Origin: a bacterium
Lineage (GTDB): Bacteria; Bacillota_I; Bacilli_A; RF39; UBA660
DNA: 12,744 nucleotides
Direction: 5' to 3'
Assembly: GCA_004563275.1 (NCBI GenBank)
Contig: SFSZ01000021.1
Coordinates: 1 to 12,744, forward strand
In this document: piece by piece, positions 5,819 through 12,744 of the stretch
Layout: each line of letters begins with the position of its first letter
Position numbering within the stretch: the stretch's first letter is position 1
The notes under the pieces: model-generated
The model's input: the letters and a program-made list of their open reading frames with translations, nothing else
The model's database searches: none
Told to the model about the DNA's origin: nothing
Position numbers and translations under genes: made by a program

Positions 5819-7853
5819 TAATTCTGTGAGTTTAAGTTTATTAATTTTCTTATTTGAAGTAATAGTTAAAATTAATACTAAAAATAATTTATTAGATTGG
5901 TCTTTAGTTAGAATTTTAATTAGTTCAATGATTTTTGGAACTATTTTAGGAACTATATCTTCATTATTTAGTAATAAGGGATCTAAAATATTTAATACAG
6001 TTATTTCCATAATATATGGTATATATATTTGGTCAGAAATAAACTTATTTACCTATATGGGATTCTTTATGGGGATAGGTAATGCTGAACAAGGAACTAA
6101 GATTACTGATTATATTAAAGATTTTATTATGGCTTCTAAATGGCAATCTTATTTAGTTTTGGTACCTTTAGTATTATATTTATTATATATATGGATATTT
6201 AAGAGAATGCTTAGAGTACATAAATTAAATAAGACTGTTTATTTTAAATTTAAAATAGAGACTGGTAAGTCTAAAGCACTTACAATGGTTGCTACTTTAT
6301 GTTTTGTTCTTATTTTAGGATTTTTATATTATGGAACTTTAAGAGTAGGATTTATGCAAAATAAAGTTCAAAGTATAAAAAATACTGAGTTAATAGGTAC
6401 TTCTGATAATTCTAATTTATCTGTTAGTCAATTTGGGGTATCTGTTTATGGAGTATCTGATTTAATTGTAACTACTTTTAATATAGATATAAGTTCAGAT
6501 ATTGATAATAATTATGATAATAAAAATAATAATAGTGTTATTACAGATAATACTAGAACTATTGATGATACTGCTTGGAAAGATGTTATTGCTAATGAAA
6601 AAAATAGTACTTATAATAAATTAAATAATTATTTTATTAATAGAGAAATTACTGATAAAAATGAATATACAGGAATGTTTGAAGGTAAAAATTTAATTGT
6701 TGTATTAATGGAATCTGTTAATATGATTTCTATTAATGAAAAAGAATATCCTACAATATATAAATTATGGAGTGAAGGTATTAGTTTTAGAAATAATTAT
6801 TCTCCTAGAAATAATTGTAGTACTGGTAATAATGAAATGACTTCAATGACTAGTTTATTTACAATTAATAATACATGTACTGCTAATAAATATCGTAGAA
6901 ATGTTTATCCAGAAGCAGTATTTAATGTCTTTAATAATGCCGGATATCAAACTTCAAGTTATCATGATTATGCAGAATTTTACTATTATAGAACAATAAT
7001 ACATCCTAATATGGGTAGTATGAAATATCGTAATGTTAAGGATTTAAATATTAAATGGAGTAGTGTATATCAAGAATGGCCTAGTGATGTAGAATTAGTT
7101 GAAAAAGCTACACCATACTTTATTGATCAAGATAAATTTATGGTTTATTTAACTAGTGTTACTACTCACCAACCTTATACGGTATCTTCTGAAAATGGAA
7201 ATAAACATTTAAGTGAATTTGATGAATATGATTATAGTAAACCAGTTAAGAGATATATGTCTAAGATGAAAGAATTAGATGCTGCTTTAAAATTACTTTT
7301 AGAGAATTTAGAAAAAGCTGGTAAGTTAGATGATACAGTTATAGCATTATTCTGTGATCATTATCCTTATGGTTTAACTACTAAACAAATTAATTCAGTA
7401 TTAGATTATGATGTAACTGTTAATGGTGAAGTAGATAGAACACCGATGATTATTTATAATAGTGCAACTAAAGGACAACAAATAACTAAATATACATCTA
7501 TTATAGATTTACTTCCAACATTGCTTAATATGTTTAATTTAGATTATGATCCAAGATTATATTTAGGACATGATGTATTTAGTGATTATAGTGATAGAAC
7601 TGTATTTGCTGATGGTTCATGGCAAGATAGTGTTGGTTATTATAGTGCTACTACTGGTAAGTTTAGTCCTAAAGATGAAAGCAAAACATATACTTCTGAT
7701 GAGTTATATGAAATAAATTCAGAAATAACTACTAGACAAAAGATGAGTGCTTTAGCTATTAAGAATGATTATTTTAATTATAGAAATAAAGCTATTACTA
7801 AATATAATAATGAACATCAAACTGTTACAGATGTAACTGAAAGTGAGGAATAA
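5787..7853 (+). CDS. LtaS-family membrane sulfatase / phosphoglycerol transferase
   Basis: The protein is a membrane enzyme of about 688 residues with the LtaS layout: five transmembrane segments (roughly residues 14-28, 41-61, 68-97, 122-140, 165-187), a linker, then an extracellular alkaline-phosphatase-fold sulfatase domain. Catalytic signatures are V-V-L-M-E-S (E309, metal), C-S-T-G-N-N-E (T346, expected nucleophile), T-H-Q-P-Y (H461) and C-D-H-Y-P (D524, H525, metal). LtaS itself moves glycerol phosphate from phosphatidylglycerol onto lipoteichoic acid; relatives modify other glycans or lipids, so the exact substrate is open. I prefer TTG 5787 as start: AAGGTGGT (5776-5783) lies just upstream, and the protein then begins K-E-R-L-G-K-R. 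The in-frame GTG at 5778 sits inside that site. The start overlaps rnhB by 32 bases, which suggests translational coupling. It occupies the place before topA where Bacillus carries dprA. Confidence 0.85.
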   Translation: MKERLGKRIINNSVSLSLLIFLFEVIVKINTKNNLLDWSLVRILISSMIFGTILGTISSLFSNKGSKIFNTVISIIYGIYIWSEINLFTYMGFFMGIGNAEQGTKITDYIKDFIMASKWQSYLVLVPLVLYLLYIWIFKRMLRVHKLNKTVYFKFKIETGKSKALTMVATLCFVLILGFLYYGTLRVGFMQNKVQSIKNTELIGTSDNSNLSVSQFGVSVYGVSDLIVTTFNIDISSDIDNNYDNKNNNSVITDNTRTIDDTAWKDVIANEKNSTYNKLNNYFINREITDKNEYTGMFEGKNLIVVLMESVNMISINEKEYPTIYKLWSEGISFRNNYSPRNNCSTGNNEMTSMTSLFTINNTCTANKYRRNVYPEAVFNVFNNAGYQTSSYHDYAEFYYYRTIIHPNMGSMKYRNVKDLNIKWSSVYQEWPSDVELVEKATPYFIDQDKFMVYLTSVTTHQPYTVSSENGNKHLSEFDEYDYSKPVKRYMSKMKELDAALKLLLENLEKAGKLDDTVIALFCDHYPYGLTTKQINSVLDYDVTVNGEVDRTPMIIYNSATKGQQITKYTSIIDLLPTLLNMFNLDYDPRLYLGHDVFSDYSDRTVFADGSWQDSVGYYSATTGKFSPKDESKTYTSDELYEINSEITTRQKMSALAIKNDYFNYRNKAITKYNNEHQTVTDVTESEE

Positions 7854-7854
7854 T

Positions 7855-9876
7855 ATGAATTTAGTTATTGTAGAATCTCCAAGTAAGACTAAAACTATTG
7901 CTAAATATTTAGGACCTAAATATAAAGTAGTATCTAGTAAAGGTCATATTAGAGATTTAGCAACAACTGGAAAGTATGGATTAGGTATTGATGTAGAAGA
8001 TGATTTTAAACCTAATTATACTGTTATTAAAGGTAAATCTAGTGTTATTAAGGAACTTAAGAAAGATGCAAGTAATTCTGATACTATTTATCTAGCAACC
8101 GATCCAGACCGTGAAGGAGAGGCTATTAGTTGGCATATTTATGATGCTTTAAAATTAAATGATAATAATTATAAAAGAGTAGTATTTAATGAGATTACTC
8201 ATGATGCAGTTATTAATGCTTTTAAAACACCGAGAATGATTGATATGAATTTAGTTAAGAGTCAAGAAACTAGAAGAATGTTAGATCGTATTATAGGTTT
8301 TAGATTATCTAAATTAATGCAATCTAAGACTGGTGGTAAATCAGCTGGTAGAGTTCAATCAGTTGCTTTAAAATTAATTGTTGATAGAGAAAGAGAAATT
8401 AATGCTTTTGTACCAGAAGAATATTGGACTATAACTGCTAAGTTTCCGGATTTTGAAGCAGATTTAGAAAAGTATAATAATAAAAAGATTGAGATTAAAT
8501 CACAAGTTGAAGCTGATGAAATATTAAATAAATTATCTAAAAGTTTTAATATTGATGGGATTGAAAAGAAAGAAAAGAGTAAGAAAGGAGTACTTCCTTT
8601 TACAACGTCTTCTTTACAACAAGCTTGTGCTAATAAATTAAATTTTGGAGCTTCTAAAACCATGAGAATAGCTCAAAAATTATATGAAAGTGTTGATATT
8701 GGTACAGAAACTGTAGGTTTAATAACTTATATGCGTACAGATTCAACGAGATTATCTGATACTTTTGTAAGTGATGTTAAAAGTTATATTACTAAAAATT
8801 ATGGTAAAGAATATGTTGGTAGTGTTAAGAAAACAAAAGAAAAACAAAATGTTCAAGATGCTCATGAAGCAATTAGACCAACTAGTATATTAAGAACACC
8901 AGAAAGTGTTAAAGAATACTTATCTAGTGATGAATATAAAGTTTATAGTATTATTTATTATAGAGCACTTGCTTCATTAATGTGTGATGCTAAAGTATTA
9001 GCAACAACTATTACATTAGAAAATAATGGATATTTATTTAAAGCAACTGGTTCAGTATTAGTATTTGATGGTTTCTTAAAAGTTTATCAAAAATATATGG
9101 ATAATGAAGATGTTGTTTTACCTGATTTAAGTGACTATAAAACTAATGTTATAATTGCGGAAGATATATTAAAAGAACAACACTTTACTAAACCTGCTGC
9201 TAGATATACAGAAGCATCTTTAATTAAAGAATTAGAATCTTTAGGAATTGGTAGACCTTCTACTTATGCGAAGATTTTAGAAACTATTAAAGATAGAGCG
9301 TATGTTCAAGTTAAAGAAAAGAAATTTTATCCAACGGAGATTGGATTTGAAACTACTGATAAATTACAAGAGTTCTTTTCTAATATTATTAATGTTAAAT
9401 ATACGGCTAATATGGAAAATGAACTTGATTTAATTGCGGAAGATAAAGAAGATTATTTAAAGGTTTTAAAAACTTTTTATAATGATTTTGAACCTTTAGT
9501 TAAAACTGCATTTGAGCAAATGGAAAAGAAAGCACCTGAAGAAACTGGAGAAAGTTGTCCTTTATGTGGTAATCCATTAGTGCTTAGAAAAAGTAGATAT
9601 GGGACGTTTACTGCGTGTTCTAATTATCCAACATGTAAATATATTAAACAGGAAGAAAAAGAAACTAAAACTGTTTGTAAATGCCCAAATTGTGGCCATG
9701 ACATTATTGAAAAGAAAAGCAAAAGAGGTAAAGTCTTTTATGGATGTAATAATTATCCTAAATGTAAGACTGCTTATTGGGATAAACCGATTGGGGAAAG
9801 CTGTCCAGAATGTGGAGCTATGCTTACAGAAAAAAATAATAAAATTAAATGCAGTAGTTGTGATTATACAAAGTAG
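7855..9876 (+). CDS. topA: DNA topoisomerase I
   Basis: This type IA topoisomerase relaxes negative supercoils through a transient 5'-phosphotyrosine link. The 673-residue protein starts at ATG 7855 behind GAGG (7845-7848); the in-frame GTG at 7843 would be part of that site. The TOPRIM domain shows L-V-I-V-E-S-P-S-K (E7) and T-D-P-D-R-E-G-E (D83, D85, E87). The active-site segment is I-T-Y-M-R-T-D-S with Tyr292. E-S-L-G-I-G-R-P-S-T-Y-A is in the core. Three C-terminal zinc ribbons follow: C-P-L-C-G with C-S-N-Y-P-T-C, C-P-N-C-G with C-N-N-Y-P-K-C, and C-P-E-C-G with C-S-S-C. This is the normal length and arrangement for Firmicutes. It begins one base after the stop of the LtaS-like gene and its stop codon lies within a terminator stem. 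Confidence 0.97.
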   Translation: MNLVIVESPSKTKTIAKYLGPKYKVVSSKGHIRDLATTGKYGLGIDVEDDFKPNYTVIKGKSSVIKELKKDASNSDTIYLATDPDREGEAISWHIYDALKLNDNNYKRVVFNEITHDAVINAFKTPRMIDMNLVKSQETRRMLDRIIGFRLSKLMQSKTGGKSAGRVQSVALKLIVDREREINAFVPEEYWTITAKFPDFEADLEKYNNKKIEIKSQVEADEILNKLSKSFNIDGIEKKEKSKKGVLPFTTSSLQQACANKLNFGASKTMRIAQKLYESVDIGTETVGLITYMRTDSTRLSDTFVSDVKSYITKNYGKEYVGSVKKTKEKQNVQDAHEAIRPTSILRTPESVKEYLSSDEYKVYSIIYYRALASLMCDAKVLATTITLENNGYLFKATGSVLVFDGFLKVYQKYMDNEDVVLPDLSDYKTNVIIAEDILKEQHFTKPAARYTEASLIKELESLGIGRPSTYAKILETIKDRAYVQVKEKKFYPTEIGFETTDKLQEFFSNIINVKYTANMENELDLIAEDKEDYLKVLKTFYNDFEPLVKTAFEQMEKKAPEETGESCPLCGNPLVLRKSRYGTFTACSNYPTCKYIKQEEKETKTVCKCPNCGHDIIEKKSKRGKVFYGCNNYPKCKTAYWDKPIGESCPECGAMLTEKNNKIKCSSCDYTK

Positions 9877-9895
9877 ATTTTTATCTACTTTTTTC
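9870..9895 (+). terminator. Intrinsic terminator of the rbgA-topA operon
   Basis: AAAGTAGAT (9870-9878) pairs perfectly with ATCTACTTT (9883-9891) across a TTTT loop, and three more Ts follow. The topA stop TAG (9874-9876) is inside the left arm. Confidence 0.85.
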
Positions 9896-9922
9896 ATTGC
9901 TATTTTTAATAAGAAGTGCTAA

Positions 9923-9928
9923 TATAAT
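9923..9928 (+). promoter_or_regulatory. Possible -10 box (TATAAT) for the membrane protein-amidoligase operon
   Basis: A consensus TATAAT lies between the topA terminator and the next gene, with transcription expected near 9935 and about 21 bases of leader. The best -35-like hexamer, TTGCTA (9897-9902), is 20 bp away, and there is no TG extension. Placement directly after a terminator supports it. Confidence 0.4.
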
Positions 9929-9956
9929 TATCGCTAAAAAAGGGAAAAGTAGGTTT

Positions 9957-10766
9957 ATGGAAAAAGAAAAACATAATAATAAAATAGCAAAACAATTAAA
10001 TAGAGAAATAAATGATTTAGAATTTAAATTAAAACATCCTAATTTAACTAAAATTGGTAATACTTCAATTAGAAATTTAAAGATAGGCAGTAAACTTTTA
10101 CAAGCCGCTGCTCCATGTATTTTAACAGTAAGTTTATGTGGATATACTTTTTGTTCTTTGGGGTTTACTCCTTTTATAAGAGATGAAATAAAAGATTATG
10201 CTCGTTTTAAGACAGAAGTTGATAATACTGGTAAAACTGTAATAGAAAAACAATATTATGAATATGATGATGATTCTAATGCTGTATTTTTATATTCTAA
10301 TTGGGAATTAGATAAACATGGTGCATTTAATAGATATGTTAAGATTTATCATGTAAATGTTAAAAAATTAGATAGATTAATAGAATATTTAGAAATGGAT
10401 AGTGCAACAATAGAAGAAGCTTTAGGAGAACCATATCGTACATATATTGAAACCAAAGGAAGTTTAACTGAAGAAGAAATGACTGAAAATCCTTATATTA
10501 AAGTAATGTTTTATGATAGTGATAGAAACGATGTAACAATTAGAAGAGAAACTGTAGGAGAAAATGTAGCTGCTACTATCTTATTTATTTTTATGTCTTT
10601 ATATGGATCTTTTTTTACGCAAAACTTTGTTAATAAAAGATTACCTGTAGATTATAAAGAAATTATACAAGGTATAAAAGAGAAGTATAAAAATGTATCC
10701 AGTGAAGATATTCAAAAGAAATTAGAAATAAAAAGAGAAAATTATGAGAGATTAATGAGGAATTAA
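9957..10766 (+). CDS. Unrecognised two-helix membrane protein paired with amidoligase
   Basis: I do not recognise an established family. From ATG 9957 the protein has 269 residues. The open frame extends back to a GTG/ATG-like start near 9897, but that would begin at the topA terminator and before the predicted promoter. The N-terminal 45 residues are basic and probably helical. A first hydrophobic segment at about 47-70 (L-L-Q-A-A-A-P-C-I-L-T-V-S-L) ends in F-T-P-F-I-R-D-E. A central acidic, aromatic-rich domain of about 125 residues (Y-Y-E-Y-D-D-D, Y-S-N-W-E-L-D-K) follows, probably outside the cell. A second hydrophobic segment lies at about 203-223, then a charged cytoplasmic tail (K-E-K-Y-K-N to the end). 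The ribosome site is weak (AGG at 9951). The amidoligase gene starts one base after this stop, so the two are very likely co-translated and work together, perhaps with this protein as substrate, sensor or anchor. Confidence 0.75.
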   Translation: MEKEKHNNKIAKQLNREINDLEFKLKHPNLTKIGNTSIRNLKIGSKLLQAAAPCILTVSLCGYTFCSLGFTPFIRDEIKDYARFKTEVDNTGKTVIEKQYYEYDDDSNAVFLYSNWELDKHGAFNRYVKIYHVNVKKLDRLIEYLEMDSATIEEALGEPYRTYIETKGSLTEEEMTENPYIKVMFYDSDRNDVTIRRETVGENVAATILFIFMSLYGSFFTQNFVNKRLPVDYKEIIQGIKEKYKNVSSEDIQKKLEIKRENYERLMRN

Positions 10767-10767
10767 A

Positions 10768-11820
10768 ATGTTTAAATTAGAAAGAATTACTGATTTTGTT
10801 AAATTTAAAAATAGTGGTTCAAATGAAATATTTAAATTTATAAAACCCGATGATAATGATAAATTATCTGAAATGAAAGGTTTTGATTTACAAGATTTGT
10901 TGTTTTATTTAGATGACTATTATTTAAGCTTAAGAGATGAATTAGGTTTGTCTGAGGATGTTACTTTTGGTTTAGAACTTGAATTTGAATATGCGATGCA
11001 AAAAAGAATAGAAGATAAATTATGGGATACTGGCTTGTTTTCTGAATGGATTACCAAAATAGATACTTCTTTAACTGATGGAGCTGAGATAAATTCTCCA
11101 ATTTTAAAAGATGAAAAAAAGAGCTGGGAACAATTACAAACTGTTTGTGATATAGTTAGTCCTAATGCAAAAATTGGTTCACATTCAGGTGGGCATATTC
11201 ATATTGGAGCACAAACACTTGGCGCTAATCCTGAATCGTGGATTAACTTTGCTGGACTTTGGGCAGCATATGAAAATATTATCTTTAGGTTTGGTTACGG
11301 CAATTTTTTAACTTCTAGAGAAACAATGGATGATTATTCAAAAACGATTTCACCGAGTATGAGAAGTGATTATGAATATTTAAAAGGATTATCTGAAGTA
11401 TCTTTAAAAGATGTAATTAGAACATTAGATTATGGTAAATACTGTGCAGTAAATTTAAATCATGTAGTTAACCCAGATAGATTTATTACAAGCAATACGA
11501 TTGAATTTAGATGTCCAAATGGCACGTTAGATGCAACTATATGGCAAAATAATGTTAATTTATTTACTAAATTACTAAGATACGCAACAAGTAAAGATTT
11601 TGATGAAGATACTATAAACAGAAGATGGGAACAAATAAAAGATAAATTCACTGATCTTAGATGGTATGATGAAATATATTTATCTCAAGCTTTAGAACTA
11701 TGTGATTTAATATTTGATAATAACTTAGATAAAGTTTATTTCTTAAAACAATACTTAAAATCATTTGCAACGGTAGATAAAAGAATAGGAAAAGCTAAAC
11801 CATTTACTTTAAGAAAATAA
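10768..11820 (+). CDS. Amidoligase-family enzyme (COOH-NH2 ligase superfamily)
   Basis: The 350-residue soluble protein has the marks of the putative amidoligases related to glutamine synthetase and glutamate-cysteine ligase, which use ATP to join a carboxyl group to an amine. F-G-L-E-L-E-F-E (67-74) would supply metal-binding glutamates. K-I-D-T-S-L-T-D-G-A-E-I-N-S-P (97-111) is the expected D-x-S strand and G-x-E-I-x-S-P motif. H-S-G-G-H-I-H-I-G (139-147) is the histidine signature, and T-I-E-F-R-C-P-N-G-T-L-D (244-255) is the arginine strand near the active site. ATG 10768 follows GAGG (10757-10760) by seven bases, and the gene starts one base after the membrane protein's stop. No peptide substrate gene or partner such as an ATP-grasp or aminotransferase gene is seen nearby, so the substrate is unknown. 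Amide or isopeptide modification of an envelope component is a guess. Confidence 0.8.
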   Translation: MFKLERITDFVKFKNSGSNEIFKFIKPDDNDKLSEMKGFDLQDLLFYLDDYYLSLRDELGLSEDVTFGLELEFEYAMQKRIEDKLWDTGLFSEWITKIDTSLTDGAEINSPILKDEKKSWEQLQTVCDIVSPNAKIGSHSGGHIHIGAQTLGANPESWINFAGLWAAYENIIFRFGYGNFLTSRETMDDYSKTISPSMRSDYEYLKGLSEVSLKDVIRTLDYGKYCAVNLNHVVNPDRFITSNTIEFRCPNGTLDATIWQNNVNLFTKLLRYATSKDFDEDTINRRWEQIKDKFTDLRWYDEIYLSQALELCDLIFDNNLDKVYFLKQYLKSFATVDKRIGKAKPFTLRK

Positions 11821-11845
11821 AATATCAGGAAACTGATATTTTTTT
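11819..11845 (+). terminator. Intrinsic terminator of the amidoligase operon
   Basis: AAAATATCAG (11819-11828) pairs with CTGATATTTT (11833-11842) around a GAAA tetraloop, a stable GNRA type, followed by Ts to 11845. It overlaps the last base of the stop codon. Confidence 0.85.
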
Positions 11846-11901
11846 CATGCAATAATTTAAATTGTATACATAAAAATAATATTGAGTACATAACAATTCT
11901 T

Positions 11902-11929
11902 GTTGTCTATAAGGTCCCAAAGTTGTCTA
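11902..11929. repeat. Two direct copies of GTTGTCTA, 20 bp apart
   Basis: GTTGTCTA occurs at 11902-11909 and 11922-11929, about two helical turns apart and about 70-100 bp upstream of the strong promoter at 12000. It could be a regulator site or chance. Confidence 0.3.
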
Positions 11930-11987
11930 CTTTAAGCTTACCATCGCATACACCACAAAAATAAATATTACGTAGAATTTTTGAAGC
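11907..11987 (-). pseudogene. Possible zinc-knuckle fossil, perhaps from a recombinase
   Basis: Read on the minus strand from 11987 to 11907, the DNA gives 26 codons beginning A-S-K-I-L-R-N-I-Y-F-C-G-V-C-D-G-K-L and then a stop, with another stop three codons upstream of 11987. The C-x-x-C-x-G-K-L after hydrophobic residues resembles the first half of the zinc ribbon in large serine recombinases. There is no start, and the match is short. The remaining sequence from 11847 to 11999 shows no other gene. Confidence 0.25.
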
Positions 11988-11999
11988 AGTTTGTTAACC

Positions 12000-12028
12000 T
12001 TGACAGGGGTGGGGTATTATAGTACAAT
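12000..12028 (+). promoter_or_regulatory. Near-consensus sigma-A promoter for the TasA-like gene
   Basis: TTGACA (12000-12005), a 17-bp spacer and TACAAT (12023-12028) make this by far the best -35/-10 promoter in the window. The spacer carries a G-run rare in this DNA (GGGGTGGGG). Transcription from about 12035 leaves a leader of about 23 bases with AGGAGTGAT. Confidence 0.85.
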
Positions 12029-12057
12029 TAAATAGAAAAATAGGAGTGATATTAACC

Positions 12058-12744
12058 ATGGAAAAAAAGAATAAAATAATAATTATAGCCATAGTTTTAG
12101 CTTTGGCAGTGTTATTTAGTGGATTAACATATGCATACTTCACATCAGCAACTTCAAGTGAAAGCGGATCAACCATTGTAGCAAAAGGTGGACAAATGAA
12201 TGTTGTGTATGACAATAAGTCTGATAATATTTCTGTATCAAATATCTATCCAAGAAAAGAAGCTTGGGTAACTAAAAAGTTTCAAGTAATAGGAAACAAT
12301 ACCACAGACTTGTTAATGTTTTATAAAGTTAAAATGGTAATTGATAACAATGAATTTGGTTTAGATTTAAGTTATACACTTACCGGAACTAATATAGCAA
12401 ATAGTGGTGCGACAATTCATAATGTAATAAATAGTGCTAATATAGGATCAACCGATGTAACATTTGGAACAGGATATCATGTAAAAGGTACTGGAAATGT
12501 CCATGAATATACATTACAGATATTTTTAAAACCAAGAAATACAGGCGATGACAGCAGTGACAATCAAAATTATGCTCAACAAGCCAATTTTGCAGCTCAT
12601 CTTGTAATAGAAATAGATGGAACATCAACAACATCATCACCAAGTTTGGGATAAAGCAGGAAGTAATACATTACTAGCTGGAATAAAAAAGAATTATGCA
12701 AGTCCTACTGCAACATTAACTAATCCTGTGACGGATATATCTGC
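12058..12744 (+). pseudogene. TasA/camelysin-like secreted surface protein, frame broken near 12645, 3' end outside window
   Basis: ATG 12058 follows AGGAGTGAT (12042-12050) at normal distance; a GTG at 12046 overlaps that site. The N-terminus is a SipW-type export signal: M-E-K-K-N-K, a hydrophobic core (residues 7-23), then L-T-Y-A-Y-F-T-S-A-T. TasA and camelysin-type proteins share this before a beta-sandwich domain, seen here up to about residue 190 (V-A-K-G-G-Q-M-N-V-V-Y, L-V-I-E-I-D-G-T). A Ser/Thr-rich linker ends at TAA 12652-12654. One frame over, from TGG 12647 to the window end, 32 codons stay open and read W-D-K-A-G-S-N-T-L-L-A-G-I-K-K-N. This looks like the start of the next domain of a larger surface protein. 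Removing one T from TTT (12645-12647) joins the two as P-S-W-D-K-A-G. It is therefore a pseudogene, a phase-variable gene, a recoded gene or a sequence error; if the stop is real, the product is 198 residues. Confidence 0.7.

Noticed and set aside
5765..6010. Minus-strand open frame at the rnhB/LtaS-like junction
   Set aside because: The + strand overlap is explained by two genuine genes; no signals on the minus strand.
8355..8663. Minus-strand open frame inside topA
   Set aside because: It lies wholly within a clear topoisomerase gene and has no start signal.
9577..9922. Overlapping open frames on both strands across the topA zinc ribbons
   Set aside because: They run in alternative frames through confirmed zinc-ribbon codons and the terminator; low complexity.
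11460..11651. Minus-strand open frame inside the amidoligase gene
   Set aside because: Shadow of the conserved T-I-E-F-R region.
11994..12643. Minus-strand open frames opposite the TasA-like gene
   Set aside because: They cover the promoter and signal peptide of the + strand gene and show no family features.
12640..12656. Programmed ribosomal frameshift in the TasA-like gene
   Set aside because: The sequence does not match a known slippery pattern such as the prfB site; a base change in the T or G run is a simpler explanation.
1..12744. tRNA, rRNA, CRISPR arrays, complete insertion sequences
   Set aside because: No cloverleaf-like GC-rich segment, no regularly spaced repeats and no intact transposase were seen.

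Overview
The window is a chromosomal stretch from a very AT-rich (low-G+C, clearly under 35% by eye), Gram-positive-type bacterium. The order rbgA-rnhB-[LtaS-like]-topA, the AAAGGAGGTGAT-like ribosome binding sites, a lipoprotein with an L-T-G-C lipobox, an LtaS-like sulfatase and a TasA/camelysin-like secreted protein all point to Firmicutes/Bacilli. The base composition and gene types would suit an uncultured gut lineage of the RF39 or Erysipelotrichales-like kind; that placement is inference. TGG is the tryptophan codon throughout, and the complete genes end in TAA or TAG.

Layout, all genes on the + strand. Positions 1-1768 are accessory material: the 3' part of a dinD-like gene, then a large serine recombinase broken by a poly-A frameshift, a large internal deletion and a second frame break. 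A CYTH-like protein with an altered ExExK motif follows (1810-2397). Its end overlaps the well-signalled start of a 29-codon ORF that runs into a gene-free, terminator-bearing region (about 2480-2842). Next comes a two-gene operon of paralogous DUF4230-type extracytoplasmic proteins, one membrane-anchored and one a lipoprotein (2843-4074), closed by a strong hairpin terminator.

Positions 4329-9876 form a tight housekeeping operon: the ribosome-assembly GTPase RbgA, RNase HII, an LtaS-family sulfatase/phosphoglycerol transferase and DNA topoisomerase I, ended by a terminator that starts inside topA. Then comes a two-gene operon (9957-11820) of an unrecognised two-helix membrane protein and an amidoligase of the COOH-NH2 ligase superfamily, also closed by a terminator. 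This pair is the best candidate for an undescribed system. A gap with a direct repeat and a possible minus-strand zinc-knuckle fossil leads to a near-consensus promoter (TTGACA-17-TACAAT). That promoter drives a TasA/camelysin-like surface protein whose reading frame is broken at about 12645 and continues one base over to the window edge.

Three intergenic regions carry the identical extended -10 sequence TATGATATAAT without a good -35, and these look like the main promoter type here. No tRNA, rRNA, CRISPR array or complete insertion sequence was seen.
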